A DNA stretch of 64,000 nt from Cyanophora paradoxa (Eukaryota > Glaucocystophyceae > Cyanophorales > Cyanophoraceae), in contig QPMI01000103.1 of assembly GCA_004431415.1 (NCBI GenBank), positions 1 through 64,000 on the forward strand, written 5' to 3'. Under the pieces are notes generated by a model. It ran no database searches and was not told the origin of the DNA. It saw only the letters and a program-made list of their open reading frames with translations. Positions within the stretch are counted from its first letter, which is position 1, and every line of letters begins with the position of its first letter. Shown in pieces: positions 53,315-64,000 of the stretch. The position numbers were made by a program, and so were the translations under genes.

Positions 53315-54613
53315 TAAGGCTGGCGAGAGGCCCGCAGCGCTGGCCCGGCCTAGCAAGGGATCTCGACGCACAAGAGGCGCCGGCGAGCTAAAGCGTATAC
53401 GTAAGTGGGGAGAGCTCGACCATCCGTAATGCATATTTGCGCGCTGGCGCAAGCGGCTCATGACGGCCTGACGTCGACGGCCTCTAGTTTTGAGCTATAA
53501 TTAAGCAATGCCGGCGCCGTTGCAGGCCTAGGGGCCTCCTAGCCTCCCGGAGTCTGATCCTACTATTTGGACGGGATTCCAGCGGCAGCCTGGGTTTTAG
53601 ATCGACATCCGATCATGATCACGATCGTTTTAAAATGATCTGGGGCTTCATAATCGTGATTATCGTAGCGCCCCCGGCTTGTTCTCGTGGTCATGGAAGC
53701 CCTGCTAGCCGCTGAGCCGACCGGCCGGGCCTCAAGCTTGCAATCGTACCCGCAGTTCTAGTCCCTTTTATATTAAATTAAAACTTTCTTCAGAGATCAC
53801 TGATGCAGATCCCGACATGCGCAGTCCGGATCCCCTCTTCTTTATTGAAAGCGTAAGGATACTGATCTTACCCGTCCGCTCCGAGGCTCGGCTTCCCACG
53901 CCAGCGCGCCCCTCTGTACATGTCCTGCACTATTTCGAATTCCGATGCCCCCCCCCCCTCCCCTCCCCTCTCTCTTCGCCCTACCCTCTCGGGATCGGCA
54001 CCCTGCAGCTGGGCCGGCCGGGCCCACCGTCCCTAAACGTACGCGCGTGTACTTAAGCCTTGCCCTCCAACGCTTCCTGGAAAGTGCAATTTGCGCAAAA
54101 CGGCAGCTACTTGTAAGTGATTGTAGTTGAATTCGAGAAGATTGAAACTATGAAGATGTCCGTGTGGCATATGCGGGGCACCCTGATCTAGAAGAAGCTT
54201 AAGGGTGAAAAACCGAAACGAAACGAAAACCGAAAAGAGCCTGCATTGGTGGCTCGTCGAGCGCTGCCAGATCTAGATCTAGATGTATAACTGGTACTAG
54301 AGCCAAGCAGCTCGTCGAGGAAAATACACGCATTACATGAAGAATAAGTTATCAAAGATCTAGAGCAAGAGCTCATGATCAATATGTAATTATATAATAA
54401 TCGCTGAGTTTGCGTCATCATGCCGGCGCCGGGCGCCATGATGACGAAATGAAAGAAAAATCGGATATGCAAGCTTAATTATAAGTGTAATATGAATTGT
54501 ATATATATATATGAGCGATCGCGAGGCGGCCGTGGCCATGGACTGCGTGAAGCAGTCTTCTAAAGATCAGCTGCAGCGGCTGAGCTGCTGCACGCTACTC
54601 GAGCTAGAGCTCT
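53315..54613. other. Intergenic DNA between gypsy element and receptor gene
   Basis: Contains a pyrimidine-rich C/T tract (about 53945-53990), AT-rich stretches (ttatattaaattaaaac near 53769; tgtatatatatatatg near 54497) and GATC palindromes. The 3' untranslated region of the minus-strand gene must lie at its right end, but no polyadenylation signal could be assigned. Confidence 0.5.
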
Positions 54614-57600
54614 CTAAAAATGCACTGTGATCTCGCGATCGGCCTTCCCTTGCTGTGGGTTGCCGCCCGACGGAATGTAGGCGGGGGCCGAGGCGCGCCG
54701 CAGCGCGCGGGGCGAGATGGGCCCGATATCGATGTTGTCGACGTCGAGAGCCGCGGGCTCGTGGTTTTCGGGCAGGCGCGGGGCCCAAGGCGTGTACGGC
54801 GCGTCGGGGCGGTTGTAAGGCGTGACGACATACCCGTCGATCGTGCCCGTCGAGGCGCGGCGGTGGGGCAGGGGCGCCGGCGCCGGGACGCTGCCCGTCC
54901 TGCTGCGGACGGCGTACGTGTACGGGAGCTCGCCGCTCAGCGCGTGGAGGCGCTTCTTCGCCTTCCAGTAGAGCACGCCGAACACGGCGGCGGCGACGAA
55001 GACGGTCCCGAGGACGACGGGGACGGCGATGGCGGCCGCCACGTTGACGCCCGACGCGGCCGCCGCCGCGCCGCCCTGGTAGGACGGCGCGTTGCCCGAG
55101 ACCACCACCGGCGGCACAACGGGCGGAGAGACGCCGGTGCCGACGCCGAACTGCACGGTTCGCGATCGCGCGTCACGCGGCGTGAGTCGAGCAGGTGTGG
55201 TGTGGTTTAAGAGCGGCGCGTCTCACCGGCGTCAGATGGTCGCAGTACCCCACGCCATACGTGGCATTTCGCCCGTCGTCTCCGACCTTGTAGACCAGTT
55301 CTGTGATGTTTCCGCTGCGAATCCAGCGTCAGAGACGTGCGGGATGCGAGCTATGTCCGCGCGCGGAGCCGCACCAGGACTTCCACAGCATCGAGTCCGG
55401 GTCGTAGTAGACGAGCGCCATGGGGAGCGTGATGTTCTCCGCCCCGACACCGAAAGGAATCTCGAAGCGGATCGGCTCCGAGAGGCCTTTCACCGCGAGG
55501 CCGTTGACCTCCACCTCCAGAATTGTGCTCTTGACATTGCTGCGCAAAAAATCGAGCGAGTTCATGATCAGCATACACGCGCACGGCAAAGCAAATTAAA
55601 GTCGACGTGATAGCATCGGCGCACAAGGTAACGGCCGAAGCGTTCTCGGCGGACATATTGCCAGCGTTCTGGTACGGGTTGCTCCCGTACTGCGTGACAA
55701 AGACGCCTGCCCCCTCGTCTGTGTCGTTGTCCGACGCCGCGGCGAGGGCTTGGAAGGCCGCGGGGAGGGTGACGCTGGCGCTCGGCACGCTCTCGTTTCC
55801 GCTTGACGAGCTCGTCGTAATCGCGCTCGACGAGTTGCCCGACTTGCAGACTGCATTGCGTGTGATAATTTAGCAATAGCGTCATGATCATTTACATGTG
55901 ATTCCGCACCCGAGGCAACGGTGAGCGAGAGCGTCCGCCCAGCAATGGACGAAGGCTTGTCGCCGCAGACGGCGCAGCCAAACGAGGCGGTCGCGAAGCT
56001 GCTGATGAGATTCTTGGTCGCATCAAACACTGGACTTGAGCCCGAATTCGAGTTGGAGTTCGAGTTCGACGAAGTCGACGAGGATGTGCTGTTCTTCGGG
56101 TCGGCGTCGCCGGACCAGCTCGACGACAACGAGAACGAATCTGGCGGGGGTCGCGTCAGCAAAAGTGCGAAGCCAGAGCGACACGACTAGCGGACAAGAG
56201 CGTACCGGCCGCGGAAACGACGATGCTGTCGACGCCGTCGTACTCCGTGCAGGGGTCGAGGGTGCCGAGCAGCCGCGTGAGGATGTTGGCAAGGCTCACT
56301 TGGCTCGATTCGTCTCCCGATCTGTTGCGAGGCATGCACACGTCACAACCACTAAGACGACGGCCATGGATAATAATATGAGTCTCTTTGGATCCTCGCG
56401 CACCGGACGAAGACGCTGACAAGGTTGGCGCCGACGTTGAGGGCCTGCGCGGCCTGTCCGGAGGTTGCGTTCGCCGAGGCGATCGCTGCAGATAGAAGTC
56501 AGAAGGGCAGGCGGTGGTTGTTCTTCTTTATAATAAATGAGATACTGTCGCACATGTCATCATGTCCAGCATGGGCCCGAGCAAGGTGGAAATGGAATCC
56601 TTGCTTTCCGTCGCGCCCTCGCCATAAAGGGCGTTCAGAGTGACTGTTTGCGCAAAATCAGACACGGCCGCGGCTTTTACGAGCGTAGTGGCGCCAAGGC
56701 TCACCGGCGACGTTCGCCAGCGCGGCGAGCGAGGCCTCAGAGTCTCCATCGGCGGCCAGGGAGGCAATGGAGGCCTGTGCCTGGGTGACGACGTCGCGGA
56801 CGGCCGCGTCGCGCTCGGCCTTGCTGTTCCCCAGGGCGGTGGCGAGCGTCGATCTGGCGGTAAGCGCCAGCTCTGCGGCGTTGACTTGTGAGACAGAAGC
56901 GGGGCAGGGCGCTTGGCTCGCGCGTGTAAGTCGAACCAGTGTAGGATCCGAACGGGTCGCTGATGCGGACGACGACGCTGATGACGCGGTCCTCGCCGGA
57001 GCCGACGGGCAGCAGCGCGCGGATGACGGGGATGGTCCCCGCCTGGCTGAGGGCGACGGGCGGCCTCCCGTCGTTCGTCTTGAGCTGCGGGCGCATCGCG
57101 TCAGAGAGGGTAGGGCAGATCTAGAAAATGTTCTCTCAGGGAGCTCGAGGGTAGGGCATACGAAAAGCTGGAACGCCAGCGGGTCGGACGAGTAAGCGCT
57201 GGAGGCTCCAGAGCAGGTCACGCTGCGGGCGGCTCAGATCGCGATTGACAATGCCAATGACCCAGCAAGCCGCCGCACGTGAATTGGGTCTTGAGCGCGA
57301 CGCCGGACTCGGGGAATATCGAGCACTCGCCCGGGCTCGGGCCGCCGATGACGCGGATCGCCATATCCTGGAAGCCAGCGAACGCCGGGCCCTCCGCGTT
57401 GTCCCAGGCGGTGCAGCGAAGGTTGTAGATGCGGTTGCGCGCGATGAACGGCGCGGTCGAGTCGATAATCAGCGTGGAGCTGTCCGCGGTCGTGCGGATC
57501 GCCGAGGTCGAAATGTTCGCCAGCGATGCATCGCCGTCGAAACTCGACCATGAGAAGGCCCAGTCCTTGTTGGGCTCGGGCGCCTCGGGCCGGGATGCGC

Positions 57601-60600
57601 GGCAGCGAATGCGGATGGGCTGGCCGGGGCGGACGAAGAGCGGCTGAGCCGGGAAAACGTTCTGAATGACAACGACGGGGATGTCCACGGAGGCGATGTC
57701 GAGGAGAACAGAAGCCGACGCAGTCGTCGCGTTGCCAAACGGCACGTCTCCGACAAACCGCGTCGAAGTAACGATGAGTGAGACGTTGTACTCCATTCCG
57801 GGGGTGAGTCCTGCGCAGGCTTCGACTTCAGCGCGCGCTTCGACACAAATCTAGGCGTGACAATGCAGAGATAGCGCACCGATCTCTGAGGGCACGAACG
57901 TGTGCAGAGGAGAGCTAGAAACCGTGGAATTGTAGTAAAGCGTCGGCGGGATCGGTTCGCCTTCGTCCGTCACGGAGGAGACGTTGAAGGGCGAGTAGAT
58001 AAACCATTGGTACGCAAGCTCGGCGCGGCGGTTGGCGGCGATGGCGGCGGGGCTCGTGAAGTCGGCGTCCGAAGAGCGCGAAGCGTTCAAGGTGAGGGCG
58101 CGGAAGGGCGAGACGCGCCCGCGCGTGCTCGAGATCCGCGCCGTCAGCGGCTCCGGAATCACGTTGATGAGAACGGAGACCTGCGACTTGACGTTCTGCT
58201 GCTGCGTGTCGGTAGCGGTCATCGTGGCGGTGACTGTCTCGCCCGGGGGCAAAATGCCGCGTGGGACGATGAGCGTGGGCTTGGTGAGATCCACGCCAGC
58301 AGTGTTGATGGGCACGCTGGCGGAAAGGCTCCAGAGAACCTCGATGCCGGTCGAGCGGATCCAGGACCACGCGTCGGCCGCATCGACGTTGTCTGCGTGG
58401 GGGACGGGATGAGGAGCCAGGATCGGGATTCGAGGCCACATGTACAGGGGAAAGCGCACAGAACGCCGGGTCCTCCCCGTCGCAGTTGACGCGCTGCGCG
58501 ATCACTTTGACGGTTGTGACGGACGTTCTGGGCGGAACGGAGCAGATCCGGATTAACACTCAGCACAAATGAGGAGGGAAAACGCAGGCTCACGACTTGG
58601 TCTGCAGAATTTTGCCGCCATCCACAGTGAGCAGAGGAGGCTGCGGGGTACGGGGGTTAATGGCAAAGAAAAGGAACCGCGCATTAAAATTCAAAGATTC
58701 GAATTCGAAAGCGCACGACGCCGGGGCTCTTGAAAGGAGAGACGGCGACCGCCGCGGAGCGGGCGCCAAGGAAGTTCTCGCCGACGACAGACCTTAAAAA
58801 GATGTGAGCGCCGTGGAGGTTTCGATTTTCACATGTACGTGTACACCAAAGAACTTACAGCTGGTAGATCTTGTTGAGAGGCCGAATTTCGCTAGGGAGA
58901 GTGACTCGTCCAGCGCGCGCGGCGGTGCCGTTGAGATCGACGCCGTAAGCGGCGAGCGCGTCGCAGGTCTCGGCGTCCACGCAAGTCCAGGAGAAGCGGA
59001 GGTTCCGGCGGCCCGTGCCGGCGAGGGGCGTCGCCACGATCCGGATGGAGCGGCAGAGGGGGCTCTCCTCGGGGAACTGCGCAGGGCCGTCAGGCGACGA
59101 AACGCTTCGAATTGCATTCGGCCATTGGCGTGTGTGTGCTCACGGATGCGCGGATGGTGGGCGTCGCGGGAGCCTCGGCGGCGCTCACTGTGACGGCGGC
59201 AATGAAGCAGTCGCCCGTGCCGTCGTTCGCGCAGACGGAAGTTTGGAGGCGGAGGGCGCCGCCGGGGAGGATCGTGGCATTCGCCGTCATCTCGAAGGTC
59301 AGAGTGTCCGACGCCGACCAGAAGGCCGTCGCCCCAGCGCCCAGAGCAGCCGCCGTCTCTGCGGTCAGGAAGTCCGTGGCCGGGACGGATGCATCGGTGC
59401 GGATGGCCGGCTTTGAGAAGCGAATGCTGATTTGATATCCTGTGCATGCAGGAAATCAGATACAGGCTCGTGTACGATGTAGGGATCTGAAAATAGCGAC
59501 AGGGTGCCGCACCGTTGTTCTCAAACTGGCTGGAAAGGACGCGCATTGTGCCCACCACCTGCAGCTGAACGGGGCTGTTGACTGCCTGGGAGTTAGCAGC
59601 ATCCGCGTCGACTGCTGCGGAGTACCGAACGAGGAGCTGGACGTTGTCCGTGAGGCGCCGGCCCGTCACCGTCATCGCGAGGCCGCCGCTCGCCGTCGGA
59701 GTGTAGCCCGCGGCCGTCAGCGTCTCGGGGTCGCCGACCACCGCGGGGGCCTGGAAGTCCGCCGGGAGGAGCGTCGCAGAGCCGGCGAGCGGGGCAAGGG
59801 TGCAACGCGGCGAGGTGCCGACAATGACGTCCCGCGAGGGGCACTGGAGTCTAGCGGCGATGGCGGCCACAGCGATCGGCGGGGAAACTGGAAGGCGCAG
59901 GCTCGGAGCGGTCTGCTCGCTGAACCAGACGGACAGGTTGGCGGCCGCAGACAGCGAGGACGGCGTGAACGTGAAGCTGAGCTGCTCCCCCTCTGCGGCA
60001 CCGCCCACCGCGGAAACGGCCGAGAACGACCCGAACGCAGCCACGCCAGGACTCGAAACGTTGAGCGGCGCGAAGTCGGAGGAACGAAGAAGGGCAGAGT
60101 TTCCGATACGAGCCACGGTGCACGTGATTGAACTGTTGACCGTGCGGCGGCTGCCATCGCACGAAACGGTTGCGGCCAGCGTGGAGACGGCGAAGCCGGG
60201 CAAGAGCTCCCTGCTGCGGTCGATCTCGGGCGAGAAGCGAAGATTGACAACGGACGACGAAACGACGATGGTGGGCCGGTAGGTGAACGCGAGTCCTCCG
60301 CCCTCGCTCGGTGTCAGCTCGGCAAAGCTGCCGCTGCCCGCCGGCTCGACGAACGGTGCCTGGAAGTCGCTTGCCGAGAGCGTCGGGGAGTTGGTCTCGC
60401 GAGTCACAAGGCATGCGAGCGACACGTTGACGGCCCTGCGCGCAGAGACGCAGCTGATCGAAGCCCCGATAGCCTCGACGGGCCGGACAGCGATGACACC
60501 TCCGCCGATCGCGGCGCTCCACCGCAGCTGCAGTGCAGCGTCTCTGACGGGCGCCGAGATGCGCAGCTCCGCTGAAGCGTTGCCCGCGCTGGCGATCGTC

Positions 60601-63600
60601 CAACCCGCCAAGTTCACAGCTGCTGTGGAGTTGGAAGGCAGATTTAGCAGCGCGGCGAGGCCGAAGTCGGTGTCCAGCAGTGTCGTGCTGTTGGGAGATG
60701 CGAAGGCCAAGCAGGCGAAGGCCCGGCCAGCTGCGGCACGGCGATCGCAGACGACTGTGACGTTCACTACGAGCAGAGTGAACTCCGCCGTGGTCTCGTT
60801 CGCGGTGTCGATCTCCGAGGACCAACGGAGCTGCGAGATTTAAAAGTGTGAGCTCATGATCATGATCAACTAATTATATAGTTATAAGATAAGTATTGGA
60901 CACAGATCTAGAGTCCGCCGCGCGCTGACCTGAATCGGGGCGCCAGCGTCGTCCGTCACCGCCGTTGCTGTGACGTTGAACGCGAGATCCCCTCCCGAAG
61001 CGGAGACGAGAGGGCCGTACGAGCCCGCGAAGAGCGGGATGGCCTCGAAGTCCGAGCTTCGCAGGTTCGCGGACGTCGCCGCCTTGGTGAGCATACAGCT
61101 CGCGCGCGCGCCCACGTGGCGGCGCAGGTTCGTGCATGCCAGGGTCGCCGAGACAACGTCCAATGGGCGGGGCGACCCGAACACGTGGCGAGTCTCCGGA
61201 TCAATTGCACCCGAGTAGCGAACAGAGATCGTCGCCCCATCCACGGGCTCCGAGGCCGTGAAGTTGAACCTGTCATGTCGCGTCAGCTGCGGGCATTCGA
61301 ATTTTATTTTGCAGAACCTAATCTTAAGACTCACGAGAGGTCGTAGCTGGAGCTATCTTCTGCTGCGACGACCTCGGACAGAGTTCCGGTCGACGATACC
61401 GAGACGGTGATGTCCGACGGCCTTAGAGCAGGGGACGCGCCGACGCGGCTCAGGAAGCAGAAGACCGTAGAGCGAACTGAGATTCGACGGGTTGTGCAGG
61501 TCACGTTCGCGGCCACGACCGCGACGTGCGTCTCGTTGTCGACGGGGCCGCCGCCGATGATCTGGCTGTACTCCGCGAAGACCCGCACGCTGGCGCCGGC
61601 AAGGTTCGGCCTGACATCGAAGCTCACGCTGTCCCCGTTCTCGCGAAGCACGGCGACCCCGCCGCGCCGCCGACCGTTGATGCAGTCCTGGGCGCTCGCG
61701 GCGTCGCCCTCGCAGGTCGACGCGGCCTCCTCGGCGCTGCTGGTGTTGAACGGATCGAAGAATGCGCCTCTAAAATCGGTCGTGCTGAGCCTGTCCGACG
61801 CCGCCTTGCGCTGCATCGACACGCGTACGAGCGATCCCAGCGCCATGCGGGTGCGGTTGAGCACGATGCGGGCCCCGACGAAAGTCGCGTTCCGCGGCGA
61901 GAACTGGGTGTGAGGCGAGGCCGGGTGGAGGGACGCGTTGAAGCGGACGGAGAAGGCGGTGTCCGGGCGAAGGGCGTTCGGCGTGAACGCGAAGCGGACG
62001 CTGCCGTTGGCGGCTAGCTGGTAGGCGGCAAAGGCGCCGGCACTGCCAGGCTGCGTCGTCGGCGCCAGGAAGTCCGAAGCGCGGAGCGCGGGGCTGCCGG
62101 GGGCCGGAGCCAGAGTGCAGTTGACAGGGAGACCCTCCCGTCGCCGCACCGTGCAGTTCAGACGGGCAGCGACGATATCGACGGTGGCTGCGGCGAGCCC
62201 GCCGCCGCCTACGCGCTCCTGCCAGCTGACGGAGATGGGAACAGCCTCGCCAGCTCCTACGGTCCTCGCGACGAAAGACACGCCGGATCCCACGATAGTC
62301 ATTGGCTCCGGCTGGATGAATGCGTTCGCAATGGGTGCATCCAGGTCCGCCGGGAGGATGGGAGGCGACCCAGGCGACGTCGAGACGGCGCAGGAGACGT
62401 TGTTGCCGATAGCCAGGCGGCCGCTCTGGCACGTCACAGTGCCGTCGAACACCGTCAGGTTCCGCCTGTCAAAGACGCCACCTCCGACCGCCGCGGAGTA
62501 CGAAGCGGTGACGAGGCCTGTGGCCGCGAGCTTCTCCGCGCCGATGAAGACCTCGAGCTGAGGGTGAAAATGAAGAAAGTCAGCCGCGAACAGACCCGCA
62601 TCAGGAAATTTAAAGGCAAAGGCCTGACCGTGCCGTTCTCGGACGAGACGACGCCGGTGATGTTTCCGATGCTCGGGGCCGTCACGAGCACGTCCGTTGG
62701 GACGAAGGGCGCCGAAGTCGCGTGCTGCTCGAGGATGCAGCTGATGTTCGCGTACCGCCTCCAGCGCGTTTGGTTGCAGAAGAGACGGGAGCCGAGGACG
62801 ATGGCCGTAGAATCCGACAGCTCTCGCACCGGCGCGAACAGGCCGACGCTGCCGCCGTTATAGTTCACATCGACATCCGCCGTGTTGCCAGAGACGAGCG
62901 GTGGTCCAGGAATGAACATGCCGATGGCCAGCGCTCCAGCCGCAGCTGTGAAGTTGTACGAAACGTACCTAAGCGACGAAGATATTAGAGAAGACGAATG
63001 AGAAGGCGGGAAGCAGCTGCAGAATACGAAGAGGGCTCACTGCAGGTCGCCAATGCGCAGCGTTGCAACGAAAATGTCGGTGCGCTGAATGGGCGGCGAG
63101 ATGCCGAAAGGCGTAATGGTGCAGGGCAAGTGGCGTCCGGGGCGTGTGCGCGGATCGCAGCGCAGCAGAGCCTCGACAATCGTTGCAGTGAAAGACTGGA
63201 TGCCGATCTGGCCTCCGCCGATCTGAATGCGTGATCATGAGGCGATCTCGGACACAGAACATCTCGAGTACACGCACGTCGTCCGACCAGTGAAGAGCAA
63301 TCGAAGAGCTCGACGCGGCCGACAGGGCGCGAAGCTTCACCGTGATCTGGCCCTGGTTCAGGGAAGGGGAGCCTTCGTCCTTGATAAGCTGCGAGGTGTT
63401 GACGGCGGGGGCGCCGATGTCCGCGGTTTGGAGGGCGGCGGAGTTCGGGGCGGCGCTGACGGTGCAGACGACCGAGGCCGGCGGGCTCCGCCGCGTACCC
63501 GCGCAGCTCACGGACCCCGCGACGACGGACAGGAGCGTCCTGCCCGCGAGGCCGGAGCCTACAGACGAGGTCCACGCCATGAGATAAGTGAACTCGGGCC

Positions 63601-64000
63601 TGGGAACGTTGACGGCCGGTCAGCTTTCCAGCAGTAAAAAGGACGTCGACGGACCGCAACGAACGTTATAATTAACTGCAGCTACTATATGTAACGCACC
63701 CGTTCACGACCGCCGCGGTGTGGGTGAAGAAGAGCCCGGAGCTGTTCGTGGTGGCCTCGGTCGATGGCGCGCTCCCGTACATGTCGACGAAGTCCGACGT
63801 GGCGAGGTTCGGCGAGTTGGAGTCCTTGAGAATGGCGCACTGGACCTGGCGCCCGAGAGCGACGCGGGGCCGCGAGCAGCGCAGAGGATCCGAGGCGACG
63901 ACGCCCACGGCGACGATGTTCGGAGTCTGCGCGACGAAGCCGCCGCCGATGGCGGACGCGAAGGTCACATTTAGGACGCCCGTGCTGCCGACCCCTGGCA
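54614..64000 (-). CDS. REJ/GPS-type single-pass membrane receptor (3' part of gene, ~2,565 aa in window)
   Basis: Twenty-five exons join in phase. The extracellular part begins outside the window. Exons 1-8 encode about 13 tandem repeats, each with two Cys and a following SDF/ADF/TDF. Exons 9-20 carry a REJ-like region (LTLNASRSSDAD; LTPGMEYNVSLIV; an FxVTCSGASS...DPLAFQLF strand), as in sea-urchin REJ and polycystin-1 proteins. A Ser/Asn-rich linker follows, then a GPS-like motif ending YCDHLTPFGVG (exons 23-24). One hydrophobic helix (AAAIAVPVVLGTVFVAAAVF) with a following KAKKR stop-transfer and a ~115-residue cytoplasmic tail complete it. The many NxT/NxS sites fit a secreted ectodomain. 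One helix, rather than a polycystin channel, recalls suREJ1. A role in cell recognition or adhesion is inference. Stop TAG at 54616-54614. Confidence 0.85.
54614..64000 (-). other. Exon-intron structure of the receptor gene
   Basis: Exons, 5' to 3': >64000-63700, 63599-63278, 63222-63041, 62968-62629, 62557-61335, 61269-60930, 60830-59513, 59439-59144, 59076-58859, 58792-58717, 58640-58594, 58527-58460, 58392-57880, 57810-57279, 57222-57162, 57084-56937, 56884-56705, 56643-56554, 56485-56404, 56321-56206, 56140-55910, 55850-55625, 55539-55375, 55314-55227, 55150-54614. All 24 introns are GT-AG, 52-100 nt long; 12 donors are GTGCG and 6 GTGAG. Each junction keeps phase and the total is consistent with one frame from the window edge to the stop. 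The least certain are the GTTCGA donor at 56936 and the 61-nt intron 56644-56704. Confidence 0.8.
59144..64000 (-). repeat. Protein-level tandem repeats, about 13 copies of ~100-130 residues
   Basis: Each repeat has a beta-rich segment (xxVRYSxxIGGG...), then a Cys, an Arg-rich connector, a second Cys 14-17 residues later, and a Leu-x-x-Ser/Ala/Thr-Asp-Phe/Ile/Leu/Val signature 11-14 residues on (examples: NLRSSDF, TLSASDF, LLRSSDF, LLPADF, ALRASDF). One copy near 61830 lacks both Cys. The Cys pair probably forms a disulphide. The fold is not recognised; an immunoglobulin-like or cadherin-like beta sandwich is a guess from spacing. Confidence 0.8.

Noticed and set aside
54620-61913. Plus-strand frames opposite the receptor gene
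   Set aside because: Shadows of minus-strand exons; they run across introns that the minus-strand reading needs to remove.

Overview
The window is nuclear DNA of a GC-rich unicellular eukaryote, most likely a microalga. The evidence is GT-AG introns of 52-100 nt in a large gene on the right, nested LTR and non-LTR retrotransposons, a SINE-like insertion and several kilobases of satellite DNA. There are no operons, Shine-Dalgarno starts or other prokaryotic features. The short introns with GTGCG/GTGAG donors, very high GC and a REJ/GPS-type receptor would fit a pelagophyte, haptophyte or similar lineage, but the sequence alone does not name the organism.

Layout. 1-13.9 kb: repeat-dominated DNA with a ~310-bp array (1.0-2.56 kb), a ~140-bp GC-rich satellite (3.3-8.6 kb), a 560-bp direct repeat in two copies (9.2 and 10.7 kb), and one plausible protein-coding ORF of 385 codons (11285-12442) followed by an LTR-like segment. 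13.9-24.7 kb: gene-poor DNA holding a decayed fragment of the Ty3/gypsy element found further right (14.6-15.1 kb) and a 3.58-kb element with perfect 58-bp terminal inverted repeats (16391-19971). 24.7-37.8 kb: a 13.1-kb palindrome with a 48-bp loop. Its arms carry GAGTC repeats at the tips, 2.5 kb of unique DNA, a GC-rich array and a 348-bp satellite at the centre. 37.8-53.3 kb: a 5'-truncated Ty3/gypsy element (protease, RT, RNase H, integrase, LTR-like 3' end) interrupted by an 8.4-kb LINE in the opposite orientation, flanked by a 20-bp target-site duplication. 54.6 kb to the right edge: the 3' part of a multi-exon minus-strand gene for a single-pass membrane protein with about 13 copies of an unrecognised Cys-Cys-SDF repeat, a REJ-like region, a GPS-like motif, one transmembrane helix and a short cytoplasmic tail.

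The main observations are: (1) the palindrome, whose left arm has a SINE-like insertion with a 15-bp target-site duplication while the right arm has the intact empty site, which argues that it is not simply a hairpin artefact; (2) a textbook -1 ribosomal frameshift signal (slippery C CCT TTT, 6-nt spacer, 8-bp stem-loop) between the protease and reverse transcriptase frames of the gypsy element; (3) the REJ/GPS receptor with its novel repeat; (4) the LINE, with hydrophobic segments and Cys-containing 33-residue repeats upstream of its endonuclease and an oligo(T) rather than oligo(A) 3' end; (5) a 121-136 bp LTR-like segment shared by two loci whose hairpin shows compensatory changes.

Many long open frames in the GC-rich arrays are composition artefacts and are not called as genes. 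All intron boundaries and domain positions were read by eye; no database search was possible.
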